From Nicotiana tabacum (Eukaryota; Streptophyta; Magnoliopsida; Solanales; Solanaceae), in the NCBI RefSeq assembly GCF_000715075.1, contig NC_134084.1, positions 98,312,411 to 98,376,410 on the forward strand: 64,000 bases of DNA. Direction: 5' to 3'. This document shows positions 49,606 through 63,109 of this stretch, one piece after another; the first letter of the stretch is position 1; the number at the start of each line of letters is the position of its first letter. A model generated the notes under the pieces. That model ran no database searches. It was not told the origin of the DNA and saw nothing but the letters and a program-made list of their open reading frames with translations. The position numbers and the translations under genes were made by a program.

Positions 49606-52280
49606 TGTCACGACCCGAATCAGAGGGCCGCGACGGGCACCCGGTGCTTTACTCAACCGAGTACCAACGTAACTTATCTTTCTTATCATACTATCATGAG
49701 TAAATGAGCTAGAAAACCGGTCATGAGATAACAAGAATAAAACATAAGGGAATACTCAACATATGAAGACCCAAAATGATATACAAACTTATATATGTGA
49801 CATACGGGCCTATAAGGCCGACATGACCATTTGTAAACTTAAACCATAGGCCGACAAGGCCATACAAGTGTCCCTACACCTGACATCTGTCTACAAGCCT
49901 CTAAGAGTACATAAAATCATAAAGATCGGGACAGGGCCCCACCATACCAATCAATACATATCTAAAGCATACTAACCAACTAGGCAACTCCGGAGAAAGT
50001 GGAGTGCACCAACACCTTCGCTGAGCTGATAGCCTACTAGGAGGACTGTCAACCTATCAATCGGGACCTGCGGGCATGACACGCAGCATCCCCAGGCAAA
50101 AGGGATGTCAGTACGAATAAAGTACCGAGTATGTAAGGTAGGAAAGCATAAACAAGAACAGTAATGTAAAGAGAGATAAAGGAGATACAACCTGTAACAT
50201 CTGAGTGCTTCTAGGGGCTACTGACATGAAATGCATAATACATATATACACATGAACTTTTTTAAAAACATTCGCCTCTGTGGGCATCATCATCATCATA
50301 TCGTACCCGGCCTCAAAGAGGACTCGGTAAAAACGTACCCGACCATCATAAGGCTCGGTAGAATCGTACCCGGCCACGTGGAGCTCGGTAAACCCAACTG
50401 ATCAGTGGTTGCACAATAGGTGCCATACCCGACCAACTATAGCGCGACTCGGTAGAGTAAAATAGATACATATATATAATGCATGCTCGACTCATGGAAT
50501 CACGTTCTAACCCTTTCGGAGTGATGTAAGGTCATTGCACCTTCGATTAACATTATGGACATCCCTACCATCAATATGAACCTTAGTGGGATTTAAGGAT
50601 CATACACACTTGTTTAGAATAACTTTATAAGGAAAGAACAACATGGACAACCTTAGTTTCTAGGAGTAGATCCATTATGAATTAGCGTACCATTTATGTT
50701 CATGTCACTTTAGATCATGCCAAAAGAAAGAAGTAAGTGCCTTAACATACCTTGTATATTCTTCCCAACCTCAAGCATGTAATTTCACGGCTCCTTAGTC
50801 TATAATAAGAGAAATGACACTCTCGTTATCGTTTAAGCGTCGTAACTATTATGTATCGACCACAACCTATTTTACAATGAAACGGACAGAACCTCTCCTA
50901 TATATATGACTTCACACTAGTCAAAACAATCACAAACAGCCCAACATACCCCTATCACTTCATACACAACACGACAACCATAATAGTGTCAACCAACCCG
51001 AAAATGTTACGACAAACGACCAACAAACAACCTTGTCATTATGTGGTGTTTCTCCACAACCTTACTCCTCTCAACTCCTTAAAAATATTAGTAAAAGAGA
51101 CAACCCAATACCAACACGAAACAGCCCAAAAATATTCCCACAAGTTCATCAACTCAAAAATAATTTTTCAGTTTACTTAAACACGTTTCGACTTGTCTTT
51201 TCTTTTAAATTGGGAAATACAACCAAAAGTACATCATTATACCTCTTATCCAATAAACCGGCCATGAATTCAACTTAGAAATAAGTTTACAACCATCCAA
51301 CCATTACACAAGAACAAACAACATACCATTCTTTCAAAACTAGCTAGGTCTATTCTTTACGATCGAGTTACAACTCGCAAACGCATAGATAATGGAAGGA
51401 GAAGCATAAACTTACATTGTACTGAGTATAACCCACGAAACCTGGTCCTTTTTCATCAAAAATAAGTTCCTCAACATGGCTACAAGAAGGAGAAAGAGAA
51501 ACTAGCAAGCTGTCCGGTCTTTTTAGCACTAGAATCGCGTCGTAACACCCGGAATACCCTAGGGTTTGTGTGGGAGGAGTTGCAGGGGTTCAATTAGGTT
51601 TTCTTGGTCTGAAAGATAGATGAAACAACTGATTTTATAATCCCTTAAAAGTCCCCTATTGACCGACTTAGTTGAGGCCTCTCTTTTTGGCAAGTAGGTG
51701 ATGCACCTACTTGTCACATACTAGCTGCGCGGTTTCGCGCAGATGTGAATATCTCTATATTCCGAGATCGTATTGATAAAAGATTTAATGAGTTGAAACC
51801 TAGACTCATAGATATTCAATTTCATATGTTGATCATCCCTTTATTCAAAGTATGTTGGGAGAAAAGCTCAGCTACATTTAACCTAAGTTTCAACTCATTC
51901 TTGAATGTAACTTGTGATGACCTTTTCCAACTTTTGTTCCACAACTTGCTTGACTTAAAAACATATCACACGACTATCATACGACTAAACTAACTCATAA
52001 CATAACCTCATCATCATATTAATCACCCTTGTCTCACCCCAAAAGTATAGGTTATAACATTCCAAACTTGTCGACATTCGACGAAACTTATTTTCTTTAA
52101 TTCATTTAGCGCCTAAGCTTTCCAACCCTTTTGGTACTCGTTATTAATGATCATAAAGATTTGTAACCTCCATTATAAAAAGATTAACTTACTTTACGTA
52201 CTTTCAAAGTTGATCTCATTTCTGAGCTTACATCAATTGACTTACGGATACTCTAACATACGAAAACATAGGGTGTAACA
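49606..52280 (-). repeat. LARD-like element 3' LTR
   Basis: 2675 bp; plus strand begins TGTCACGACCCGAATCAG and ends GGGTGTAACA. Carries a 32 bp-type array at 50300-50456, the palindrome GCGCGGTTTCGCGC near 51727, and a degraded donor at 51414 (ACAATGTAAG). Confidence 0.9.
50300..50456 (-). repeat. ~32 bp tandem array in LARD-like LTR
   Basis: Three good units starting CGTACCCGGCC and ending CTCGGTA(A), plus a diverged copy near 50425. The same array occurs in the other LTR at about 56789-56944. Confidence 0.7.
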
Positions 52281-55200
52281 TCATTCCCCCCTTTGGAACA
52301 TTCGTCCTCGAATGTTGACTGATCCACTTATCATTTTCATAACCCATAGCTCTTGTGAACACTTTAATACTCTTCTAGGCACGTAGGCAACTATTCTTTG
52401 AATAAATCCAAAGTCTAGGTTATTCCCCCTTTAGTCCTCCTTCTCATACCACGACTTGTGGTCGGACCCCTTCCAATCTCGTAACTGTTGCTCTTTTTTG
52501 TCATGCAGCGTGTACGACTTTTTCCTTGTATGTGCGCCTATGCAACTCTTTTTTTTCTCCAGCTTTTATCCAATCTCTTGGTAGCACGTTGTAAACATAT
52601 ACAAAGATTGATATGTTGTCCGTCTGGGCATCTATGTGTATACTGAAGTTTTTCACTCGGTACTTTGTTAAACTTACGACTTTTGCTATATCTTGTTTCA
52701 TAGCCTCAGTTATCTATTCTTATCGCTTTAATACAACTAGGTAGGTCATATTATTCAATAACTCTTACTTCGGTTTACTATTATCGAGGTCTGCCACCCA
52801 ACTCCAGGTTACTCTCTCACCGCTTATCCTATATGTATAATCCTTATTACTGTTCATCTAAAGAATGACATCATAATCTCCTCTCATACTTTGGAATCTT
52901 TATCCATCTATTATTGATATACCTTAATGTTAATCTGTAATCCACCACTGATAACTTGAAACCTCTTACGTAATACATTGCCACAAGTCTCACGTCTCAT
53001 CGGGGAACATTTGAAGTGGTTTTCCTAATCCACCTAGGGACAATACTATACTTCAATAACCGTATTTCATAGCATCCCAATGTGATTCGTCTTATGGGGG
53101 TATCCTAGTCTCGTGCCATCCATGAAATCTCTTCTCTTTGAATCATTACTCAAATGAAGGCCTATATATCATCCTTTTATAATTTGCCACTATTACACCC
53201 TTACATTATGACCAGAGGAGCATTCCATTTCTTCTAAATGCTCCTAGTCTTAGACTCCTCCGTGTTAATTCAAGCTATATTGAGCCTTTTATAACGCATA
53301 TAAACCATCAGCTCTTTTTTTTGATGGGCTTAATACCGAGGTCTTACCTATTCTTATCAGCTTCTAACTCACCTTTTCTCACCCTTACTCACATCTACCC
53401 AAAATCTTTTCACTCTACTATACTTTCTCTTGCGACCTACACATATTTATTTATTCTACTCAGAACCTTCCTTTAACTTGCTAGCACCTTAGATTCCCTT
53501 TTGCGCATTCTCAACTGTCTTTAAATGTAAATAATTACTTTTTCTGGTCGTTCTGCCACTTGTTACATGGATACTTGGCTTATCATAGTGCCCACGAACA
53601 CTGGAATTCCCTGTAACTCGTATGCTCTCAAGTATCACCTTTGATGTTTTTTTCCTTTTTTTTCCTGTTCATTAGCCATGATAGGTGCCACTTTCTTATG
53701 GAGTGCATGCAATATTATAGTGAGACTGCTGTTACAAGATCAAAGATCATTTTCTTTTTTAGGTCACTATGCTTAGGTAGAAACCTTCTTCCTTATTTCC
53801 TCAGCTAGTCTTTCGTGGTAGTACTTAGGAGACCTTTTGGATCTTGTAAAGTTGTGATCTTGTTATACTGCATACTCGAAGGAATTTTTGATATTCTTAC
53901 TCCCCTACAAACATCCTTACTTACATACCTCCGTGTCGTTGTGCTCGTAGGATTACTTGTAAAATCAGATTTTGATTATCTCCTTAGTGGCACCCTCCAT
54001 TATTCCCGTAATACTTATACAATACCTTTAAATACCCCAAGTCCTATCTGAGCATTTCTCAAGGTTTATGATGTCATATTTGCAAGATTAAATTCACTAT
54101 ATTAGGATTCACTACATTTATCTTGCATGATCCGTTGACTCATCCATAACCTCCTGTTTAGCTATAACTAGGCTATTCCTTAATCAAATTCCAAATACTC
54201 GTTGGCCTATCCTCACATTAATTTTCCGCGTAATCTTTCTTGGGTTATTTCCTTTGTTTTAACTTAGCTCATGCACTGGCCTCTGATCTATCAATGACAT
54301 TTCGGGTAGGAACCCTTACTTTCTTTCCTTGATGTCGTGTTTGTATAATGCACTGATATCGTAGCATATCTGTAGGCTTTGAATAAGTTAATCTCATCCC
54401 TTTTTTACATTACCGTATTATTCTTCTACCACTCCATGATTAGTAGAACCACTAAATTCTGACTTCATGCGACATCACTCCATATTCCCCCCTTTAGAGG
54501 AGTACTAAGAGCTGGAGCTACGACGATCTACCTATAGATATTTTACCTCTATATATTTGACATCTTTTCACATCATCGATTACCCTTACTCGCCTTGTGG
54601 TAATGCTTTTTGTACCAAGGATAGTAAAATTCCTTGATCGCGAGGATGACACTTAGTGTAACTGGCGCACATAGTCCCTTAAGCTTAACTTTGCTCATAT
54701 TGCTTGCTTTAGGGAAGCGACTTCCTGAATGACCATTAAAGGGCATTCTTTTGTCATCCATTCTATTATCGTCGGAAAGCAACCTCTGAAATTCTCATGA
54801 TGCCGACTATTATCATATCATTTAGTCCCTAGTTCACGTTTAGTTTATATTGTTTATCAGCCCATACTGATTTCTACTACTCTGGGGGTATATCTTTTCC
54901 TGCTGGTAATTGCGTTAGAGTTGCGAACTTATATCTCGAAAAGAAGATATGACTTTATGGCCTATACTCCTTTGTTGTTTCAAGGCCTGTCACCTCTCAT
55001 CTTTTTCCTTCACTTAACTATAGACTCTATAATTCTGTCATTTTCATCATCATTTTTTTTCCACCGTTGTCATCCATGTGGACATCTTACTCATAATTCT
55101 TCATTAACTCTATTCTTATTTTCCTACTAACATTTATGGCTATCACTTTATTCTGAAAACATCAACAAGACATTCTTTTGCTTTTAGCTCCCCTTGCTTC

Positions 55201-56092
55201 ATCTCACTGGCTCTTCGGGATGCCTAAAATTCTCTCTCCTAGGGACACGAGCCATGCTGAGGTAATATTTATCCCTTCAAGGCTTCTAGTGGCTATATTT
55301 ATAGTACTCATATCTAGCTGTACTATTTTAGAGTGCGCCATCTGGGTATCTCACAAGGAGATTTATTAGCACAATTGCACCATCTTTCGGAAACGTTAGT
55401 TAATGATAACAACCTATCCATAATTTTTGGGTTACTCTAACTCCAACTGGATCCTGATATCCCATCTTTCTCTTAAATAATATCTATTAGCTCCCATAGA
55501 ACATAACTGAGATGGGTGTGGCCAATTGTACTTACCTTTGTCATTGATGAAGGTACCAAAATGCTTATATTTCTCTGCCTGATTTGAAAATATTGATAAT
55601 CTTCATTATCTGGGTGCCTCGTACCCCTCTTCACCTTACTTCTTTTACTTGTTAAAACTTGTATCTAGCTTCTGAATTCCTCATAGATTTTCACCATATT
55701 CGTGAATAGATATCCGTGCCTTAAGGCTCCTTATTAAGAAGCATACACATCTTAGTACACACATGATCTGTTGAAGACCTTATATTTACTCATCATAAGC
55801 ATGATGTGAAATCGAGTTCCTCTGACTCAACTCTTCCACATCCACATGAAATCTCTTACCAACTGTCTTTTTAAATGTAGGTATCGTTGTATTATGACTA
55901 AAGTCGAATTTAGGAGTTTGAATTCTTACAACAGAGCTCTACCACACGATCTAGAATAAGAAGAAAGAGTGACAGTCCTAAATTCCCTGTAGCCTCCTGC
56001 TTATAAGTGTGGTGTACTACACACCCATAAACAAGACTCTACTAGACACGGCTTGTAGAATCCCTAGGACAGAACTGCTCTAATACCACTTT
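52281..56092 (-). other. Internal region of LARD-like element, non-coding
   Basis: 3.8 kb with no frame above about 80 codons and none resembling gag, protease, RT or integrase on either strand. T- and C-rich on the plus strand. It starts with the polypurine tract and ends with the PBS. Confidence 0.75.
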
Positions 56093-58768
56093 TGTCACGA
56101 CCCGAATCAGAGGGCCACAACGGGCACCCGGTGCTTTACTCAACTGAGTACCAACGTAACATATCTTTCTTATCATACTATCATGAGTAAATGAGCCAGA
56201 AAACCAGTCATGAGATAACAAAAATAAAACATAAGGGAATACTCAACATATGAAGACCCAAAATGATATACAAACTTATATATGTGACATACGGGCCTAT
56301 AAGGCCGACATGACCATTTGTTAACTCAAAACATAGGCCGACAAGGCCATACAAGTGTCCCTACACCTGACATCTGTCTACAAGCCTCTAAGAGTACATA
56401 AAATCATAAAGATCGGGACAGGGCCCCACCATACCAATCAATACATATCCAAAGCATACTGACCAACTAGGCAACTCCGGAGCAAGTGGAGTGCACCAAC
56501 ACCTTCGCTGAGCTGATAGCCTACTAGGAGGACTGTCAACCTATCAATCGGGACCTGCGGGCATGACACGCAGCATCCCCAGGCAAAAGGGATGTCAGTA
56601 CGAATAAAGTACCGAGTATGTAAGGCAGGAAAGCATAAACAAGAACAGTAATGTAAAGAGAGATAGAGGAGATACAACCTGTAACATCTGAGTGCCTCTG
56701 GGGACTACTGACATGAAATGCATAATACATATATACACATGAACTTTTTTAAAAACATTCGCCTCTGTGGGCATCATCATCATCATATCGTACCCGGCCT
56801 CAAAGAGGACTCGGTAAAAACGTACCCGACCATCATAAGGCTCGGTAGAATCGTACCCGGCCACGTGGAGCTCGGTAAACCCAACTGATCAGTGGTTGCA
56901 CAATAGGTGCCATACCCGACCAACTATAGCGCGACTCGGTAGAGTAAAATAGATACATATATATAATGCATGCTCGACTCATGGAATCACGTTCTAACCC
57001 TTTCGGAGTGATGTAAGGTCATTGCACCTTCGATTAACATTATGGACATCCCTACCATCAATATGAACCTTAGTGGGATTTAAGGATCATACACACTTGT
57101 TTAGAATAACTTTATAAGGAAAGAACAACATGGACAACCTTAGTTTCTAGGAGTAGATCCATTATGAATTAGCGTACCATTTATGTTCATGTCACTTTAG
57201 ATCATGCCAAAAGAAAGAAGTAAGTGCCTTAACATACCTTGTATATTCTTCCCAACCTCAAGCTATGCAATTTCACGGCTCCTTAGTCTACAATAAGAGA
57301 AATGACACTCTCGTTATCGTTTAAGCGTCGTAACTATTATGTATCGACCACAACCTATTTTACAATGAAACGGACAGAACCTCCCCTATATATATGACTT
57401 CACACTAGTCAAAACAATCACAAACAGCCCAACATACCCCTATCACTTCATACACAACACGACAACCATAATAGTGTCAACCAACCCGAAAATGTTACGA
57501 CGAACGACCAACAAACAACCTTGTCATTATGTGGTGTTTCTACACAACCTTCCTCCTCTCAACTCCATAAAAATATTAGTAAAAGAGACAACCCAATACC
57601 AACACGAAACATCCCAAAAATATTCCCACAAGTTCATCAACTCAAAAATAATTTTTTAGTTTACTTAAACACGTTTCGACTTGTCTTTTCTTTCTAATTG
57701 GGAAATACAACCAAAAGTACATCATTATACCTCTTATCCAATAAACCGGACATGAACTCAACTTAGAAATAAGTTTACAACCATCCAACCATTACACAAG
57801 AACAAACAACATACCATTCTTTCGAAACTAGCTAGGTCTATTCTTTACGATCGAGTTACAACTTGCAAACGCATAGATAATGGAAGGAGAAGCATAAACT
57901 TACCTTGTACTGAGTATAACCCACGAAACCTGGTCCTTTTTCATCAAAAATAAGTTCCTCAACACGGCTACAAGAAGGAGAAAGAGAAACTAGCAAGCTG
58001 TCCGGACTTTTCAGCACTAGAATCACGTCGTAACACCCGGAATACCCTAGGGTTTGTGTGGGAGGAGTTGCAGGGGTTCAATTAGGTTTTCTTGGTCTGA
58101 AAGATAGGTGAAATAACTGAGTTTATAATCCCTTAAAAGTCCCCAATTGACCGACTTAGTTGAGGCCTTTCTTTTTGGCAAGTAGGTGATGCACCTACTT
58201 GTCACCTACTAGCTGTGCGGTCTCGCGCAAATGCGAATATCTCTATACTCCGAGATCATATTGATAAACAGTTTAATGAGTTGAAACCTAGACTCATAGA
58301 TATTAAATTTCATATGTAGAACATCCCTTGATTCAAAGTATATTGGGAGAAAAGCTCAGCTACATTTAACCTAAGTTTCAACTCATTCTTGAATGTAACT
58401 TGTGATGACCTTTTCCAACTTTTGTTCCACAACTTGCTTGACTTAGAAACATATCACACGACTATCATACGACTAAACTAACTCATAACATAACCTCATC
58501 ATCATGTTAATCACCCTTGTCTCACCCCAAAAGTATAGGTTATAACATTCCAAACTTGTCGACATTTGACGAAACTTATTTTCTTTAATTCATTTAGCGC
58601 CTAAGCTTTACAACCCTTTTGGTACTCGTTATTCATGATCATAAAGATTTGTAACCTCCATTATAAAAGGATTAACTTACTTTACGTACTTTCAAAGTTG
58701 ATCTCATTTCTGAGCTTACATCAATTGACTTACGGATACTCTAACATACGAAAACATAGGGTGTAACA
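56093..58768 (-). repeat. LARD-like element 5' LTR
   Basis: 2676 bp. In element sense: CpG words near 58210-58235, TATAAA (plus TTTATA 58122-58127), a perfect donor CAAG|GTAAGTTT with GT at 57903-57902, and the 32 bp array near 56789-56944. Confidence 0.9.
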
Positions 58769-59055
58769 GAAAGTATATTGGGGATCCGTCTCATGTTTTG
58801 GACTTCAGCACGATTCAGTTGGATGATGATTTGACCTATGATGTGGATCCAGTAGCAATTTTGGGTCGTCAGGTTCGAAAGTTGAGGTCAAAGGATATAG
58901 CTTCAGTGAAAGTGCGGTGGAGAAGTCAGCCCATTGAGGCTACTTGGGAGACCGAGCGTAAGATGCGGAGCAGATATCCTCACCTGTTTGAGGCTTCGGG
59001 TATGTTTCTTGACTCGTTTGAGGATGAACGTTTGTTTAAGTTGGGGAGCATGTGA
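58769..59055 (+). pseudogene. Gypsy-2 chromodomain, separated by LARD-like insertion
   Basis: Continues the frame cut at 49605. It encodes VLDFSTIQLDDDLTYDV then a chromo-like domain (VAILGRQVRKLRSKDIASVK ... YPHLFE) and ends at TGA 59053-59055. The stop overlaps the LTR start. This domain usually tethers integrase to chromatin. Confidence 0.88.
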
Positions 59056-61694
59056 CAACCTGGCCAGTTGTCTCATGAGTTACCGCTCCATTTTCCCCTA
59101 TTTTAGCTTCTTTACGCTTCGTTATCCGTGTTTTGTGTGATCGGGTTGATTAGTTTGAGTTCGGAGAGAATTTGGTAAGAAATGAGACACTTAGTCTCTT
59201 TTAAGAAGGCTTAAGTTGGAAAAGTCAACTAGATGTTGACTTATGTGTTAAAAGGTTCGAAAGTGAGTTCTGATGGTTCGGTTAGCTTTGGAAGGTGATT
59301 TGTGACTTAGGAGCGCAATCGGAATGGGTTTTGGAGTTGTAGAGAAGATTTAGGCTTAAATTGGCGAAGTTGTTATTTTGGCGGTTCCGGTTGATAGGCG
59401 AGATTTTGATATAGCGGCCGGAATGGAATTCCGAGAGTGACAGTAGCTTCGTTGTGTCATTTGGGATGTGTGTGCAAAATTTTAGGTTATTCGGACGAGA
59501 TTTGATAGATTTTTTGATCGAAAGCATAATTTAAGAGTTCTTGGAGTTCTTAGGCTTGAATCTCCTGTTAAATTGGTGATTTGATGTTGTTGTGAGTGTC
59601 CCAAGGTTTTGAACAAGTTTTAACGATGTCATGGGATGTGTTGGTACAATTGGTTTGAAGTTTTGGGAGTTCTGGGTAGGTTCCGAGATGTTTTAGGCCG
59701 AAAATCATAGCTGTAGTAGGTCCAGAAGGGTTGCAGGCCTCGGAACTCACCCTCGCGGACCTCACGAAAAGGAGTGCGGCCGCGGTATGTGCTGTGCGGA
59801 CCGCACAAAATAAAGTGCGGCCGCGGTGGTTTTTTGCGGGCCGTGGTGCTTTTGCGCGGACCGTAGTGGTTCTGTGCGGACTGCGGAGGCTGAGATCTGA
59901 GGGGTACTCTATAAATACGAGGTTTTTGGTTTTATTTGATATTTTGACCTACAGAGCTCGGATTTTGGAGATTTTTCGAAGGTTTTTCAAGAAATTCATC
60001 GGGGTAAGTGATTCTAACTCAGATTTGGCTAGAGTACATGAATCTATCATTGAATTCATCATTTAATTCGTGATTTGGGATGTAATTTGGGAAGAAAATT
60101 GTGAAATCTTTCAAAAATGTAAAATGATGATTTGAAGGATCAAATGGTATCGTAATTGGATAATTTTCATATGGTTAGACTTGTGAGAGTATAAGGATTC
60201 GAGTTTTGTGAATTTTATCAAATTCTGAGATGCGGGCCCGGGGGTCGGGTTTGACTAAATTCTAGAATTTGTGGTAATTCTATTATTTTTGCTTGGGATT
60301 TGTTCCCTTAACTTATTGTGATGTATTCGTTTTGATTTTGGATAGATTCGACGCTCATGGAGGCCGATTAGAGGGGCAAAGGCGTCGCGAGATAGAGATT
60401 TAGCCGGTTAGAGTTGAGTAATGAATGTAAATGATGTCTTGAGGGTTTGAAACCCCGGATTTGCACATCGTAGTGCTATATTGAGGTGAGACACGCGCTT
60501 GATGATGAGCGTGGGGTCGTGTACTATTGGGGATTGTGACTTGGTCCGTCCCGAGTGATGCTTTTACCGCGCATTTTGATTGAAGCTTATTTGTTATCAT
60601 CATTGTTTGGACTGATTGCCATACTTGGGCTTCGTGCCAACTATTTGAACCTTCTGAGGAGTTTTATTACTATTTCCTCACTGTTTTGACTTACTACTTG
60701 AACTCAGTCATACCATTTTCCACTGTTTTACAACTCAGCTATTTTTACTCGGTTTTGAAACAAAAATGATATATTAAATGATGTTTTGGGCTTAGAACTA
60801 CTGTTTTACTAATGCCCGAGGGGCTTATATGATTTTCTGGACTGAATACGGCTAAGGGCCAGATGTGAGGATGCTATAGGATTGGGCTGCGCGCCGCAGC
60901 AGTATTATACTGATATTGATATGAGGCTGAGGGCTTAGATTTGATGCCACGAGATGGGTTGATATTGTGCTTGGGCCGTAAGGGGCCCCTCCCGAAGTTT
61001 GCACACCCCTAGTAAGCGTCATCGACGATAAATGTATGGATCGGACTGCACGCCGCAGTGGGTACTATAGGGTACCATTCTACGTGTTGATTTTCTTTAT
61101 ATGTCTGTCACTTAACTGCTTATTTGTTGTAGCATTTCCATATTTCGTTTCCATTGGTTTATTGCTTTCATATTACTTGTTTAAAATGCCGCATTATAGA
61201 TTACTCTGTGTTTCTCCGTGATTTCTTATTCTCAGTCATTATTTATGCTTATTACTCACTAGGTCGGAGTACTCACATTACTCCCTGCACCTTGCGTGCA
61301 TATCCAGGTGCATCTGAGGCTGAGTGAGGATTTTTAGTTGAGCAGCGCATATCCGAGAGTATCGAGGTAGCTGCATGGCGTCCACAGCCCTGATCTCTCC
61401 TTTCTATCCTTTTATTTTATCTGCATTCCCTAGATTGATATTTATTAGGGTGATAAGCTGGTATTAGAGGCTCAGACTTGTGACACCGGGTCTATATGGG
61501 CTATGTAGTAGTAGTTTTATCATTTGAAACTCCTCCTATTTAACTCTGGTTTCAGAATTTTAATATGGTATTTTGGTAATTTAACTATGTTAGCTAATGA
61601 TGAACTATATAAGAAATGGGTTGAGGTTGTTAATTGGTCAGGCTTGCCTAGCAGTGTGTTGGGTGCCATCACGACCGGGGTTGGGGTCGTGACA
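59051..61694 (+). repeat. Gypsy-2 3' LTR
   Basis: 2644 bp, starting TGTGACAACCTGGCCAG and ending GGTTGGGGTCGTGACA. It is preceded by the purine tract AAGTTGGGGAGCA at 59038-59050 and followed by CATTC, the second target-site copy. It differs from the 5' LTR by scattered substitutions and small indels, more than separate the LARD LTRs. Confidence 0.9.
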
Positions 61695-63109
61695 CATTCA
61701 TCCACGAGCCCAAATATATAATTATTTCCAGAATTCGACCCCAAAACGAGGTCTAAATCACAATTAATTAAAAAAAACACTAACTCTACCCAAATCCCTA
61801 ATTTTCTACCCTTAATCACATGTTTTAGCCCTAGAAATCCAATAGATGTTGATGAAAATGGAAGAAAATAAGTTAAAGATTACTTACCCAAGAGATTATA
61901 GTGAAGGATTGCTTCAAAAATCGCCTAAGAGCTTTGGAGAAGAAGAGGTTTTGTGAAATTTTAAGAAATCCTGAAAGTGTCCTGTTTTTGGCTTTTAAAA
62001 ATCACTGGGCGATTTTACTCTACGCGATCGCGATAGACCCCTCGCATTCGCGATGGGTCAGGCTGGTTAGGCCTTTGCGTTCGCGTTAACGGGCTCGTGT
62101 TCGCGAAGCTTTAGCTTCTCGAACCCTCTTGTTCGCATTCAACTGGTCGCGTTCGCATCCAACTGGTCGCGTTCGCATAAGGTAACTACCCCTCCCCCTG
62201 CCCAGGCCCATTTGGACTTCGTGTTCGCGTGGCTAGGACTGCGTTCGCGAAGGTATAGACCCCCACTTCCTCGCGTTCGCGACCTGGGCTATGCGTTTGC
62301 GTAGAAGGAAATTCCTTCAGCAATACATTACACATCGCGTTCGCGTGGGTACTCCTGCGAATGCGAAGAAGGAGGCATCAGAAATCCAACAGCTGAAAAC
62401 CTACAACATTTTCTAAGTCCGAAACCTTCCGAAACACATTCGAAACACATCTGAAACACAATCGAACCCTCGGGGCTCCTACCAAACATAGGTACTAACT
62501 CAACAACATCATACAAACTTATCTGTGCGATCAAATCGCCAAAATAACCTCAAAAACAATGAATCAAACCTAAAAATCAAGAATTTTTCTCAAACTTCTT
62601 CAAGTATCAAATTTAGCAATTCAAGTCCGAATCACGTCAAACGACGTCCGTTTTTAACCAAATTTTATAGAAAGGACTTAAACCATATATAAGACCTGCA
62701 CCGGGCGCTGGAACCAAAATACAGTCCCGATACCATCGCTTTCTAATAAGATTTCATTTCAAATTTCCTTAAATATTTTCAGGAAACAATTTTACTTTAA
62801 AATTCATTTCTCGGGCTTGGGACCTCGGAATTTGATTCTGGGCATACGCCCAAGTCCCATATTTTTTTACGGACCCTCCGGGACCGTCAAATTATGGGTC
62901 CGAGTCCGTTTTCCCAAAATGTTGATCAAAGTCAAATTTACTCATTTTAACATCAAATTTTATCATTTTTTACCGAATTTCAGATTTAAGCTTTCCGACT
63001 ACGCGCATGGACTGCGCACACATATCGAGGTGATTTTAAATGAGGTTCTCAAGGCCTTGGAGACATAGAATTTAATTAAAATCAAGTGATGACCCTTTGG
63101 GTTGTCACA
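61695..63109 (-). repeat. Gypsy-3 3' LTR, proximal part
   Basis: On the minus strand it begins TGTGACAACCCAAAGGG at 63109. CpG words GCGTTCGCG recur 62370-62020, TTTTTAAAAG lies near 61995, and donor TTGG|GTAAGTA has GT at 61887-61886. It then meets Gypsy-2. Confidence 0.8.

Larger units (their letters stand above)
49606..58768 (-). mobile_element. LARD-like non-coding LTR element, recent insertion
   Basis: 9163 bp: LTRs 49606-52280 and 56093-58768, both TG..CA, and 3.8 kb of internal DNA. The target duplication GAAAG is perfect at 49601-49605 and 58769-58773. A PBS (minus TGGTATTAGAGC, 56077-56088) and a polypurine tract (minus AAAGGGGGGAATGA, 52281-52294) show minus orientation. No gag or pol frame was found, so it must be mobilised in trans. 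The LTRs are very similar, many differences being transitions. Confidence 0.92.
42102..61694 (+). mobile_element. Gypsy-2 chromoviral element, complete, with nested insertion
   Basis: LTRs 42102-44756 and 59051-61694 (TGTGAC..GTGACA) enclose PBS, gag, pol and chromodomain on the plus strand. Flanks CATTT and CATTC form a target duplication with one mismatch. Removing the LARD-like insert leaves about 10.4 kb, a normal length for this group. Confidence 0.92.

Noticed and set aside
51745..51993. 82-codon plus-strand frame in the LARD-like LTR
   Set aside because: The matching LTR copy near 58230-58480 has stops in this frame, so it is not conserved coding sequence.
59731..60066. 111-codon frame in the Gypsy-2 3' LTR
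   Set aside because: Created by CpG-rich word repeats and leader sequence; the 5' LTR counterpart is split into different frames.
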